Source of the DNA: Dromaius novaehollandiae
Taxonomy: Eukaryota; Chordata; Aves; Casuariiformes; Dromaiidae
NCBI RefSeq assembly: GCF_036370855.1
Contig: NC_088113.1
Span: 21,906,501 to 21,970,500, forward strand
Direction of reading: 5' to 3'
Length of the DNA stretch: 64,000 nt
Below are positions 35,060 to 47,950 of this stretch, piece after piece (positions within the stretch are counted from its first letter, which is position 1; the number at the start of each line of letters is the position of its first letter). The notes beneath the pieces are model-generated. The model saw nothing but the letters and a program-made list of their open reading frames with translations. It was not told the DNA's origin and did not search any database. The position numbers were made by a program, and so were the translations under genes.

Positions 35060-36647
35060 GCAGCGTGACCAGGCAGGGTTGTCCCCGGGGGCTGGGGCTG
35101 TCCCTCTTGGAAATGGGGAGGGCGGGAAGAGTAGGAGGGGTGCTGCGGGCTCCTGGGGGTCGTAGCTTTGCTCAGGATTGGGGCCGGTTAGGCAGCTGCT
35201 GGGAGGAGTGGCGGTGCTGGGAGGGCACGGTGCGGAGCTGTCCTGCTGTGCAGCGCAAGGGAAAGTCGACCAGCACCGTTGCTGTCCGAGGACCCTGGAA
35301 CAGCCCGAGAGACCCTGGAACAGCCACCCCACGGACACCGTGTCACTGCCTCGCAAGGCCACCGCATGCAGGTACGTTTGACTACATCCGGCAGAAGAAA
35401 TGTAAGCCGAAGGATCAGGGCAAATAGCTGCTTGTCTAGGTTTGTTACCTAGCGACGCACTGGCAAAGCTTTTTATGAACACCCGTACTCGATCGAGTGC
35501 GTATTCATTCTGTGAATATTAATTACTGCCAGACCGCGTACGTCACTGATGCTTTAAAGCAAGTCCGTGGCGCTGGGGTAGCACGTGTAGTGGAGGCTAA
35601 ATGCAATAATACCTCGTTTTGATGTTGTTCTCTTATACGAAAGCACTTGGAGCAGATTAAGACATTTCTCGTCCTATTTTGTTTATTGAGTGGACCCTGA
35701 TACTGGGGAGAAGCTGCCGTGAAGCAGACCTAGTAGTCAGCTTCCTTAGAGAAGGCGTCTTGTCCTGTATTTGAGGGCTTCCGGTACGTTTTGACAGACA
35801 GTAGTGAGTGACGGGTTTCCTTTGGACCCCCCGGGGAGCAGAAAGTTCTGCCGGGAAGGCAAAATGTTTCTTGCGGCTGGGTTGGAAGAAGCTGGCTGCT
35901 GATGCAAGGCAGTGACAATTCTGGGGAGTCGCGGGAAGTTTTGAAAAGACGGTCGTTCCCTTTGCTAGAAGGCTATGCACTTCGGTTCCTAATAGCTGCA
36001 GTAATGAAGCCAGGTAAGCGTTCGGGAGGAGCCCAAGCCGTTTTTGTCTAGCGAGTATTTTGCAAGGGGGGCAGGAAAGCGCTGCGCCCTGCTCCTTGCT
36101 GCCCTCGCGTGTCTGAAAGGCGGCACTGCACGCGGGAGGGGGGCGCGCTCACGGCTGCCCTCGCGTGTCGACAAGGCAGCACTGCAGCCGCCGGCGGCCA
36201 CCGCTGCGTACGGAGACCGTAGCGGGCAGCCGGCGCACACGTGCGCGCTGCCGGTCGCCGTGTTGGCCGCTACTCTGCGCTCTCTCGGGGACGGGTAAGC
36301 GCAGGGGCCGCGCTCGTGCCCCCTGCCCGGTGCTCACGGACCGGGAGCGCTTTTCCCGAGAGGGCTTTTCCTTCTCGGTGCTTCCTGGGGGCGCGGGGAC
36401 GGGCAGTGCCGTCTCAGAGCTGCTCCGCGGCGCTCTCTCCCCGGGGCAGCCCCAGCGCCTGCTCGCTGAAGCCCGCCGCTCTCTCGGGCGCGGGCAGAGC
36501 AGCCTCGGGGCGCTCGCTGCTCGGCCTGAGCGCCGGGGTGGCGCGGCGGGCTGCGGTTGGCGCGCGGGAGCCGGCCGGCTGCAGCGCGGCGCTGCGACCA
36601 CGCGAGGGTGGGGCCATTGCGGGTCTGGGCTGCCTCGCGCTGCCCTC

Positions 36648-36873
36648 CCCCCGCCCCTCGCGCTCCCCCCGCCCCTCGCGCTGCGCTCCCCCGCCCCTCG
36701 CGCTGCGCTCCCCCGCCCCTCGCGCTCCCCCCGCCCCTCGCGCTCCGCTCCCCCCGCCCCTCGCGCTCCGCTCCCCCCGCCCCTCGCGCTCCGCTCCCCC
36801 CGCCCCTCGCGCTCCGCTCCCCCCGCCCCTCGCGCTCCGCTCCCCCCGCCCCTCGCGCTCCCCCCGCCCCTCT
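36648..36873 (+). repeat. GC-box minisatellite, unit C (~11 copies)
   Basis: Same minisatellite; starts with the GCTGCCCTCC variant shared only with unit E. Confidence 0.9.
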
Positions 36874-36889
36874 CGCGCGGTCCTGGGCC

Positions 36890-37187
36890 GGCGCACGCTC
36901 GGTGCGGCGGCGCGAGCCCTGGGCGGCCGGCGCACGCGCGGTGCGGCGGCGCGAGCCCTGGGCGGCCGGCGCACGCGCGGTGCGGCGGCGCGAGCCCTGG
37001 GCGGCCGGCGCACGCGCGGTGCGGCGGCGCGAGCCCTGGGCGGCCGGCGCACGCGCGGTGCGGCGGCGCGAGCCCTGGGCGGCCGGCGCACGCGCGGTGC
37101 GGCGGCGCGAGCCCTGGGCGGCCGGCGCACGCGCGGTGCGGCGGCGCGAGCCCTGGGCGGCCGGCGCACGCGCGGTGCGGCGGCGGG
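36890..37187 (+). repeat. 39-bp NRF1-like minisatellite, unit C (7 copies)
   Basis: Seven periods (GAGCCC 36914 to 37148), preceded by one degenerate core. Confidence 0.92.
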
Positions 37188-37199
37188 CAAGATGGCGGC
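37188..37199 (+). promoter_or_regulatory. YY1-type initiator element, unit C
   Basis: Identical CAAGATGGCGGC element in the same context. Confidence 0.7.
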
Positions 37200-38721
37200 G
37201 AGCAGGGCGGGTGTTTTGGCTGGACGGCGGCGGGCGAGGGCAGAGGCGGGCTGGAGTCGAGCATGTGGGGGCCGCGGTGAGGCGAGGTGAGGCGAGCGTG
37301 TGCCTTCGGGTGGCCGCGGGTGTCGGGCTGTGTCCTGCCAGCCGGGGCCGTCGCTGCGTGGAGGCGGCGGGGCTGGGGGAGGGGGGAGTCGGGCCGGGGG
37401 CCGCGCCGGGTCTGCGCGGCGCCGGGTCTGCCGGAGCGCGGCTCTGACTCTCCCTTTTGCGTGTGTCGCCTGTAGGGCCCCGGTTCCTCCCCAGCGCGGG
37501 CCGGGGCGTGCGCTCGCCCCTGCGGACTCAGCCTGGAGGAGTGTGTGTGGGGTGCCTGCGCGGGGGTCTGGATGTCTCTAGCAGCGGCACGGCAGCCTGA
37601 TGCCTCCTCTCGTCTGGGACGCGGGGTCCTTGGGGAGTTCCCTGCTGCCTCCTCTGGCGTTCTCTGCGAGCTCATAGATCCCTCCACCTCCTCTCCCCCC
37701 CCCCCCCCCGCCCCGCTCCCCTGTCTGGTGGGGTGGGAGACCGGTGGCTGCTCCCGCCGAGCTGAGAGCCACGTAGGGCACCCCTATGTGCTCGCTACGC
37801 ATCTGGGATGGCACCCCTGCCCTGAGGGCCCCGCAGAGTCCCACCCTTCCTGCAACCAGCCCCCCCAGAGCCATTAAACCACCCACAAATCCTGCCCCAA
37901 CACCCCCACAGGCCCCAAAACGCCTCCGAGCCCTGCCGCAATGTTGTCACTGACTCCAGACCTTCCCCTGCACTCTGTGCAAGGCCCCAAACATTCCTCA
38001 AACTGCTGCCAGACCCAGTGCCCGCAGCAGTGAGGCGTTCTAACAAAGATGGGGTGCGATGTGCGTCTCCGCCTCGACTCAGTCCCGCTTTAGAGAAACA
38101 GGAAGTTACAGCACTTCCTGGTGAAGAGTGTTGACGGGTGAATGTGCGGATGACAAAGAGACTTCTCTCTCTTTTCTTCTGAGCCGCCTCTCAGAAGCCT
38201 CTGTGTGTGCACGATGTGGCTGATCTGGGATAATCGTGCTGTGCGCAGTGCTTAAGGAGAACATTGCCCTAAAATGGAGGGCTAAGGAATAGCCTAAGAA
38301 ACCTAAAAGGCTCGGGAAGAGCCAAAGAGAACACCGATGGGCTCTGGGAAGCCCCAGTGATGCTAGCGAAAACAGCGTGGCTTTTAGGCACCTCCTCAGA
38401 GCAGCAGCAATGTCTCGCTCCAGCCTATGGGACAATGGGGACTCTTAATTACCGCCTTGAATTACCACAAGTGTTGCAAAAGCAGAAGGGACTAGGGAGC
38501 ATGCAGAGCAGGTTATGGACTATATGTCAAGTTTAAACAAGCAACAAGCCCCTCTGCAAACAGAAACAGGTTTAGCCCTAAGTAATAGACGAAGGTAGCT
38601 GTGAGTAACGTGAAGCGAAGCGGTGACGTCAGTCACCCCGAAAGCCTCGGAGAAGCGGTCTGAAAATCTGGTACCCTCGCGACCTCGGCAGTCTTTTTGG
38701 TTTGTTTGGCAGGGTAGCCCA

Positions 38722-41344
38722 CCGAAGGGGGACATCTCGAAGAGAAGCAGCAAGACCTGGGGATCCGGTGGTTCATTTTGGTCGTCGCCTGTGAGGCCAG
38801 CATGCAAGAGTAAGAGGAAGCTAGGAGCAGTCTCAAAAAGGTAATAGGTTTGAAAGGGAGACAGGCAAATCGAGGGCTGTCGTTCCTCCACGTAGTTAAA
38901 GACCGAGAGAGTTGTGGGTTAAGCGCATGCATACGAGGGTTTGCGAACAGTAACAATAACACTGAAGCGGAATAAAAATAAGGTTTCGTGGAAGATGGCG
39001 TTAGGAAGGTATTAGGCGACGTGCCCGCCTGCCTAATAACCTAGCCCTAATTGCTGTGTGTAACGTTTCCAGACCGTTTACCCTGCAACGTATGGTGCAA
39101 AGTGCCATATTAAGACCTTTCCCTTAAGGAAAAGAAGAAGGAAAAAAAGAAAAAAAAGGGGGAAAAAGAAAACAGGGTAAAGAGAAAAAGATCATGCATA
39201 AACCTAAGCGTTTCACTGGAAGTAAAACGCGAGTTTATCGCTTCCTTACAGATATGGAACCGAGGACAGCAAATGCTGACGAAGAGAAGAGACGGACGAG
39301 CGTTTGCTTGCGGTTAATACCGAAGGGACGGGATGAAACAAGGAAGCCAGAATGCAGCGGCCCCTCGATATCACCAGGAACTGCTACAGGAGGAGGCGTT
39401 CTGGCACGGGTAACTAGGGTAAGTATCGCTAATGACCGTTAGCAGTTATTTCGGCCTCCCCGAGGCAGCGCTGAGGACTGAGTAACCCGTTCCTACCCTG
39501 TGGCTGCTGTTGCCTGTATCTGCCTTAGCTTTGCTTTGGCTGTTTCTGTTTTGTTTTGTTATCGTACGCACAGCTACGGAAAGGAATAGATGTCATACTT
39601 ACTTTTTTAGATTAATTGCCACGGCTGAAGTTGAAGAGACCAAGAAACGTAAGCCCCGAAGGGGCACATCTTGAAGAGAGGGGGCTAGACCTAGCGATCC
39701 AGTTGTTCGTTTTGGTCGTCGCCTGTGAGGCCAGCATGCAAGAGTAAGAGGAAGCTAGGAGCAGTCTCAAAAAGGTAATAGGTCTGAAAGGGAGACAGGC
39801 AAATCGAGGGCTGTCATTCCTCCACGTAGTTAAAGACCGAGAGAGTTGTCGGTTAAGCGCATGCATACGAGGGTTTGCGAACAGTACCAATAACACTGAA
39901 GCGGAATAAAAATAAGGTTTCGTGGAAGATGGCGTTAGGAAGGTATTAGGCGACGTGCCCGCCTGCCTAATAACCTAGCCCTAATTGCTGTGTGTAACGT
40001 TTCCAGACCGTTTACCCTGCAACGTATGGTGCAAAGTGCCGTATTAAGACCTTTCCCTTAAGGAAAAGAAGAAGGAAAAAAGGGGGAAAAAGAAAACAGG
40101 GTAAAGAGAAAAAGATCATGCATAAACCTAAGCGTTTCACTGGAAGTAAAACGCGAGTTTATCGCTTCCTTACAGAGATGGAACCAAGGACAGCAAATGC
40201 TGACGAGGAGAAGAGACGGACGAGCGTTTGCTTGCGGTTAATACCGAAGGGACGGGATGAAACAAGGAAGCCAGAATGCAGCGGCCCCTCGATATCACCA
40301 GGAACTGCTACAGGAGGAGGCGTTCTGGCACGGGTAACTAGGGTAAGTATCGCTGATGACCGTTAGCAGTTATTTCGGCCTCCCCGAGGCAGCGCTGAGG
40401 ACTGAGTAACCCGTTCCTACCCTGTGGCTGCTGTTGCCTGTATCTGCCTTAGCTTTGCTTTGGCTGTTTCTGTTTTGTTTTGTTATCGTACACGCAGCTA
40501 CGGAAAGGAATAGATGTCATACTTACTTTTTTAGATTAATTGCCACGGCTGAAGTTGAAGAGACCAAGAAACGTAAGCCCCGAAGGGGCACATCTTGAAG
40601 AGAGGGGGCTAGACCTAGCGATCCAGTTGTTCGTTTTGGTCGTCGCCTGTGAGGCCAGCATGCAAGAGTAAGAGGAAGCTAGGAGCAGTCTCAAAAAGGT
40701 AATAGGTTTGAAAGGGAGACAGGCAAATCGAGGGCTGTCATTCCTCCACGTAGTTAAAGACCGAGAGAGTTGTCGGTTAAGCGCATGCATACGAGGGTTT
40801 GCGAACAGTACCAATAACACTGAAGCGGAATAAAAATAAGGTTTCGTGGAAGATGGCGTTAGGAAGGTATTAGGCGACGTGCCCGCCTGCCTAATAACCT
40901 AGCCCTAATTGCTGTGTGTAACGTTTCCAGACCGTTTACCCTGCAACGTATGGTGCAAAGTGCCGTATTAAGACCTTTCCCTTAAGGAAAAGAAGAAGGA
41001 AAAAAGAAAAAAAAGGGGGAAAAAGAAAACAGGGTAAAGAGAAAAAGATCATGCATAAACCTAAGCGTTTCACTGGAAGTAAAACGCGAGTTTATCGCTT
41101 CCTTACAGAGATGGAACCAAGGACAGCAAATGCTGACGAGGAGAAGAGACGGACGAGCGTTTGCTTGCGGTTAATACCGAAGGGACGGGATGAAACAAGG
41201 AAGCCAGAATGCAGCGGCCCCTCGATATCACCAGGAACTGCTACAGGAGGAGGCGTTCTGGCACGGGTAACTAGGGTAAGTATCGCTAATGACCGTTAGC
41301 AGTTATTTCGGCCTCCCCGAGGCAGCGCTGAGGACTAAGTAACC
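38722..41344 (+). repeat. 924/933-bp subrepeat block, 3 copies, unit C
   Basis: Equivalent positions 39194, 40118 and 41051. Confidence 0.95.
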
Positions 41345-42223
41345 TGAGGGGCTCTGGCCTGGGTTAGGGCAGAAGTGCAGGCAGGCGGGATCAGGCATTT
41401 TCCTCTCAGCTCTCCAAGCTGAATCCTAGCCCTGAAGGAAAAAGCACTGGGGGGAGGCTACTCGGACACCTGCCACGTCGAGGGCAGGGGCAGGAGCTGA
41501 CCCTTCCCCGACGGACGGACGGACAGACAGACGCTGGTGCGGCGGTGACTCTTTGGATATCGTAGGTAAGGGGAGGCACGCTGGTGCCGAGCTCCAGGGC
41601 GGTTTGCCTGAACACGATGCCCGGGGCAGGAGGTTACGCATTGTGTCCGGGGCTGGGAGCTGGTCCCCGAGTCCCATGTACTTGGGAGTGCCTGCGCTTG
41701 CCAGGGAGCCCGGTGCTGTTCCCAGAGCTGCGGGGAATTTCCCTTGCGTTGCCTGGACCCTCGGGGCTCTTGGGGGTGTTTCCCCTCATCGCAAGGGCAG
41801 CCAGAGCCCCTCCAGGGCTGCGTGAGGTCCCCGAACCGCTCCCGGATTTGCTTTTGGCACTCCGCAGTGTCGCTCGTGTGCCTGGGGCAGCCTGCAGGCG
41901 CCATCCTGTCAGCCGCGTTGAGCCCTGCGGCGTGCCTGGTGACCCCTCTGGTGTGCGCCAAGGCCCTTCCTCTGTATTTTGGTCTGCCCCAGAGCCCTGC
42001 ACTTGCCCTCTGATGCCCTCAGGACCCCTCAGTTCACATTCTGGGTTGCCCCCGAGCCCTCTGCGTGCCTTTCGGTGCGCCCCGTGGCCCCGTGTGTGTT
42101 TTGCGGCATGCCGCAGAGGTCTCTGTTTAGCTTTTTCTCCTGTCCTGGAGTTTTCTGGGTGCTTCTGGGTGTGCCCCAGGGCCCTCCTTTTGGTGCCCCC
42201 AGAGTCACTCTGTTTGCTCTATC

Positions 42224-42269
<46 letters not shown>

Positions 42270-43118
42270 CTTGACTTGTGTTGCACCCAGAGCTCTCGAT
42301 TTGTTCTCTTGTGCTCCGCATACTCCCCTTTCCGCACTCTACACCCCAGGCAGGGCTCTCCCTTCAGCTCTCAGCAAGCTGCTGTCAGGAGAGTGGGGGT
42401 GCCTCTGCTGCCCTGGCAGCCCCAGCTGTCCCTGAAGGGGCTGATGGCCAGGCCCCCTGCCCAGTTCCTGCAGGCCCACAGCTGCGGGCCCTGGGGCTGG
42501 GATGAATGCCAGGGGGAGCTGGGTGGCAGGACAGGCCCCAGGTGGGGCTGATGGCAAGGGCAGGCCCACATTTGGGGGCTGGGGCCGCAGTTGGGGGGAG
42601 CTGGCGCTGGGGCAGGAGCTGGGCAGCGGAGCTGCCGCGGAGCACGGCCCTTCGGGACCAGCCCGGCGGCCGCCCCGCGGAGGAGGTGAGCGGGGCCGGG
42701 GGAGGCGCACTGCAGGCTGCGGGTCCCGCATGTGCCGGGGGTCCCGGCGGCTGGGAGCGTCCCGGGGCCACGGAGGCGGGGGGAGGAAGGGGGTGCGCCG
42801 GGGCTGCGGTGCGGTTTACTGCGCGGTCGGAGGAGCGCGGGGGGGGGGTCTCCTGTGTCAGCTCGGGAGCGTGTCGGGGAGCGGGGGGAGGAGGGTCGTG
42901 GAGGGGCGGGGGCAGTGTCGGAGCTGAGGCGGGGCCGGTCGCGGGGGTGTCGGGGGAGCCCCGGGCCGGTGGTGGGGCTGGCGGGGCCGCGCTCGGGGCT
43001 CTGCGGCCGTTTCCGGGGGGACAGGGGGGAAGGGGAAGGGGGGCGGGACGGAAAGGAACGGAATGTGCCGAGGGTCAAAGGTGCCCCAGCGCTGCGGGTG
43101 GGGGGCGGGCGTTGGGGT

Positions 43119-43369
43119 GCGGGAATGCGGGGAGCCGTAGCTTTCGGCGCGGCATGCCGGGAGCAGTAGTCTTCCGGCACTGGGCTTCCGGTGGGGCCTG
43201 TTTGTTCTGAGCGCGGCATGCTGGGAGCGGTAGTCTTCCGGCACTGGGCTTCCGGGCGGCCATGTTGCTTGGCATGGCATGCCGGGAGCAGTAGTCTTCC
43301 GGCACTGGGCTTCCGGGCCGCCCTTTTCGCGTGCACGGTATGCTGGGAGGTGTAGTCTTCTCAGGCGGG
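43119..43369. promoter_or_regulatory. ZNF143/ETS-like promoter cluster, unit C
   Basis: Same four modules; surrounding bases carry the C/E class variants. Confidence 0.75.
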
Positions 43370-43795
43370 GCTACTGGGTGACCATGCTGCGCCTCTCGAG
43401 GTGGCCCCGCGGGGGGGGCGGCGGCGGCGGCGGCGGCAGGTCCCTGCCAGCGGGGTTCCCAGTAGGCGGCCGCGTGGCAGGCCAGGAGCTGTAGTGCCCG
43501 CTGGGTCTGTTCCTTACTGGACATGTGTCACTCACGCCTGAGTCCCCACAGGTCACGGGGGACAGTGGAATGCCCCTGTTTTTCCCCGGTACAGGGCAGG
43601 AAGTGTTTTCCATCTCCGATGGTGTTGCAAGACAACCTTGGAAGCTCAGAAAGAGTGTTCCTGCTGTTTAAACTAGGCAGATGAGGAGAAACCCCCCCCC
43701 CCCCATTTCCTGGGAGGAAATAATTCTTTAATCAAGGCCATGCTAGAAGTGCTAAAGCCTTAAAGAAATAGTAAATCAAAATGTTTTGTTTTCTA

Positions 43796-44190
43796 TGTAG
43801 ACGTTGCCAATTTAGCAAAGGAATTCGAGGTATCCCCGAACTGAACTGTCCTCATTATAATACAAGAAAATCACGCCCATAGGTCAGAAAGACCTGTGCC
43901 CGGGTGAAGACCCCTCCCCTGAGCATGCGTAGTTTTAAAATGGCGTGTAAGCAATATTAGAATTGTATGTAAATCACTAACCAACCGGTGTAAGAGGGAA
44001 AGTTGCAAACCTTGCAACTTGTATAAATGCTACTTGGAAAGCCGGGGCGGGGGGGGAGTTGCGCTTGATTTGTGGGGAAAACACCGAGCAGCCAGGCTTG
44101 CACAACTCTGAAATAAATAAGCAAATGTCTCTCCTGAGCGTGTCATTATTGGCTTAGTGCACAGCGGGCAACGAATCCGCTTTTCGGACA
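43796..44190 (+). mobile_element. Solo LTR-like fossil, unit C
   Basis: Same element, 395 bp; the length is shared with unit E. Confidence 0.5.
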
Positions 44191-45773
44191 GCAGCGTGAC
44201 CAGGCAGGGTTGTCCCCGGGGGCTGGGGCTGTCCCTCTTGGAAATGGGGAGGGCGGGAAGAGTAGGAGGGGTGCTGCGGGCTCCTGGGGGTCGTAGCTTT
44301 GCTCAGGATTGGGGCCGGTTAGGCAGCTGCTGGGAGGAGTGGCGGTGCTGGGAGGGCACGGTGCGGAGCTGTCCTGCTGTGCAGCGCAAGGGAAAGTCGA
44401 CCAGCACCGTTGCTGTCCGAGGACCCTGGAACAGCCCGAGAGACCCTGGAACAGCCACCCCACGGACACCGTGTCACTGCCTCGCAAGGCCACCGCATGC
44501 AGGTACGTTTGACTACATCCGGCAGAAGAAATGTAAGCCGAAGGATCAGGGCAAATAGCTGCTTGTCTAGGTTTGTTACCTAGCGACGCACTGGCAAAGC
44601 TTTTTATGAACACCCGTACTCGATCGAGTGCGTATTCATTCTGTGAATATTAATTACTGCCAGACCGCGTACGTCACTGATGCTTTAAAGCAAGTCCGTG
44701 GCGCTGGGGTAGCACGTGTAGTGGAGGCTAAATGCAATAATACCTCGTTTTGATGTTGTTCTCTTATACGAAAGCACTTGGAGCAGATTAAGACATTTCT
44801 CGTCCTATTTTGTTTATTGAGTGGGCCCTGATACTGGGGAGAAGCTGCCATGAAGCAGACCTAGTAGTCAGCTTCCTTAGAGAAGGCGTCTTGTCCTGTA
44901 TTTGAGGGCTTCCGGTACGTTTTGACAGACAGTAGTGAGTGACGGGTTTCCTTTGGACCCCCCGGGGAGCAGAAAGTTCTGCCGGGAAGGCAAAATGTTT
45001 CTTGCGGCTGGGTTGGAAGAAGCTGGCTGCTGATGCAAGGCAGTGACAATTCTGGGGAGTCGCGGGAAGTTTTGAAAAGACGGTCGTTCCCTTTGCTAGA
45101 AGGCTATGCACTTCGGTTCCTAATAGCTGCAGTAATGAAGCCAGGTAAGCGTTCGGGAGGAGCCCAAGCCGTTTTTGTCTAGCGAGTATTTTGCAAGGGG
45201 GGCAGGAAAGCGCTGCGCCCTGCTCCTTGCTGCCCTCGCGTGTCTGAAAGGCGGCACTGCACGCGGGAGGGGGGCGCGCTCACGGCTGCCCTCGCGTGTC
45301 GACAAGGCAGCACTGCAGCCGCCGGCGGCCACCGCTGCGTACGGAGACCGTAGCGGGCAGCCGGCGCACACGTGCGCGCTGCCGGTCGCCGTGTTGGCCG
45401 CTACTCTGCGCTCTCTCGGGGACGGGTAAGCGCAGGGGCCGCGCTCGTGCCCCCTGCCCGGTGCTCACGGACCGGGAGCGCTTTTCCCGAGAGGGCTTTT
45501 CCTTCTCGGTGCTTCCTGGGGGCGCGGGGACGGGCAGTGCCGTCTCGGAGCTGCTCCGCGGCGCTCTCTCCCCGGGGCAGCCCCAGCGCCTGCTCGCTGA
45601 AGCCCGCCGCTCTCTCGGGCGCGGGCAGAGCAGCCTCGGGGCGCTCGCTGCTCGGCCTGAGCGCCGGGGTGGCGCGGCGGGCTGCGGTTGGCGCGCGGGA
45701 GCCGGCCGGCTGCAGCGCGGCGCTGCGACCACGCGAGGGTGGGGCCATTGCGGGTCTGGGCTGCCTCGCGCTG

Positions 45774-46216
45774 CGCTCCCCCCGCCCCTCGCGCTCCCCC
45801 CGCCCCTCGCGCTCCGCTCCCCCCGCCCCTCGCGCTCCGCTCCCCCCGCCCCTCGCGCTCCGCTCCCCCCGCCCCTCGCGCTCCGCTCCCCCCGCCCCTC
45901 GCGCTCCGCTCCCCCCGCCCCTCGCGCTCCGCTCCCCCCGCCCCTCGCGCTCCGCTCCCCCCGCCCCTCGCGCTCCGCTCCCCCCGCCCCTCGCGCTCCG
46001 CTCCCCCCGCCCCTCGCGCTCCGCTCCCCCCGCCCCTCGCGCTCCCCCCGCCCCTCGCGCTCCGCTCCCCCCGCCCCTCGCGCTCCGCTCCCCCCGCCCC
46101 TCGCGCTCCGCTCCCCCCGCCCCTAGCGCTCCGCTCCCCCCGCCCCTCGCGCTCCGCTCCCCCCGCCCCTCGCGCTCCGCTCCCCCCGCCCCTCGCGCTC
46201 CCCCCGCCCCTCGCGC
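45774..46216 (+). repeat. GC-box minisatellite, unit D (~20 copies)
   Basis: The longest version, mostly regular 23-bp copies; runs directly into the 39-bp minisatellite with loss of the usual GGTCCTGGGC linker. Confidence 0.9.
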
Positions 46217-46414
46217 GCGAGCCCTGGGCGGCCGGCGCACGCGCGGTGCGGCGGCGCGAGCCCTGGGCGGCCGGCGCACGCGCGGTGCGGCGGCGCGAGC
46301 CCTGGGCGGCCGGCGCACGCGCGGTGCGGCGGCGCGAGCCCTGGGCGGCCGGCGCACGCGCGGTGCGGCGGCGCGAGCCCTGGGCGGCCGGCGCACGCGC
46401 GGTGCGGCGGCGGG
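46217..46414 (+). repeat. 39-bp NRF1-like minisatellite, unit D (5 copies)
   Basis: Five periods (GAGCCC 46219 to 46375). Confidence 0.92.
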
Positions 46415-46426
46415 CAAGATGGCGGC
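46415..46426 (+). promoter_or_regulatory. YY1-type initiator element, unit D
   Basis: Identical CAAGATGGCGGC element in the same context. Confidence 0.7.
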
Positions 46427-47950
46427 GAGCAGGGCGGGTGTTTTGGCTGGACGGCGGCGGGCGAGGGCAGAGGCGGGCTGGAGTCGAGCATGTGGGGGCC
46501 GCGGTGAGGCGAGGTGAGGCGAGCGTGTGCCTTCGGGTGGCCGCGGGTGTCGGGCTGTGTCCTGCCAGCCGGGGCCGTCGCTGCGTGGAGGCGGCGGGGC
46601 GGGGGGGGGGGGGGGAGTCGGGCCGGGGGCCGCGCCGGGTCTGCGCGGCGCCGGGTCTGCCGGAGCGCGGCTCTGACTCTCCCTTTTGCGTGTGTCGCCT
46701 GTAGGGCCCCGGTTCCTCCCCAGCGCGGGCCGGGGCGTGCGCTCGCCCCTGCGGACGCAGCCTGGAGGAGTGTGTGTGGGGTGCCTGCGCGGGGGTCTGG
46801 ATGTCTCTAGCAGCGGCACGGCAGCCTGATGCCTCCTCTCGTCTGGGACGCGGGGTCCTTGGGGAGTTCCCTGCTGCCTCCTCTGGCGTTCTCTGCGAGC
46901 TCATAGATCCCTCCACCTCCTCTCCCCCCCCCCCCCCCGCCCCGCTCCCCTGTCTGGTGGGGTGGGAGACCGGTGGCTGCTCCCGCCGAGCTGAGAGCCA
47001 CGTAGGGCACCCCTATGTGCTCGCTACGCATCTGGGATGGCACCCCTGCCCTGAGGGCCCCGCAGAGTCCCACCCTTCCTGCAACCAGCCCCCCCAGAGC
47101 CATTAAACCACCCACAAATCCTGCCCCAACACCCCCACAGGCCCCAAAACGCCTCCGAGCCCTGCCGCAATGTTGTCACTGACTCCAGACCTTCCCCTGC
47201 ACTCTGTGCAAGGCCCCAAACATTCCTCAAACTGCTGCCAGACCCAGTGCCCGCAGCAGTGAGGCGTTCTAACAAAGATGGGGTGCGATGTGCGTCTCCG
47301 CCTCGACTCAGTCCCGCTTTAGAGAAACAGGAAGTTACAGCACTTCCTGGTGAAGAGTGTTGACGGGTGAATGTGCGGATGACAAAGAGACTTCTCTCTC
47401 TTTTCTTCTGAGCCGCCTCTCAGAAGCCTCTGTGTGTGCACGATGTGGCTGATCTGGGATAATCGTGCTGTGCGCAGTGCTTAAGGAGAACATTGCCCTA
47501 AAATGGAGGGCTAAGGAATAGCCTAAGAAACCTAAAAGGCTCGGGAAGAGCCAAAGAGAACACCGATGGGCTCTGGGAAGCCCCAGTGATGCTAGCGAAA
47601 ACAGCGTGGCTTTTAGGCACCTCCTCAGAGCAGCAGCAATGTCTCGCTCCAGCCTATGGGACAATGGGGACTCTTAATTACCGCCTTGAATTACCACAAG
47701 TGTTGCAAAAGCAGAAGGGACTAGGGAGCATGCAGAGCAGGTTATGGACTATATGTCAAGTTTAAACAAGCAACAAGCCCCTCTGCAAACAGAAACAGGT
47801 TTAGCCCTAAGTAATAGACGAAGGTAGCTGTGAGTAACGTGAAGCGAAGCGGTGACGTCAGTCACCCCGAAAGCCTCGGAGAAGCGGTCTGAAAATCTGG
47901 TACCCTCGTGACCTCGGCAGTCTTTTTGGTTTGTTTGGCAGGGTAGCCCA

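Larger units (their letters stand above)
26079..35339 (+). repeat. Array unit B (9261 bp)
   Basis: Used here as the reference unit. Three subrepeats, about 12 GC-box copies, ten 39-bp copies. Confidence 0.96.
35340..44470 (+). repeat. Array unit C (9131 bp)
   Basis: Three subrepeats, about 11 GC-box copies, seven 39-bp copies. Carries the C/E diagnostic variants, for example A at 36416, T at 37528, C at 42807, C at 43110 and T at 43463. Confidence 0.96.
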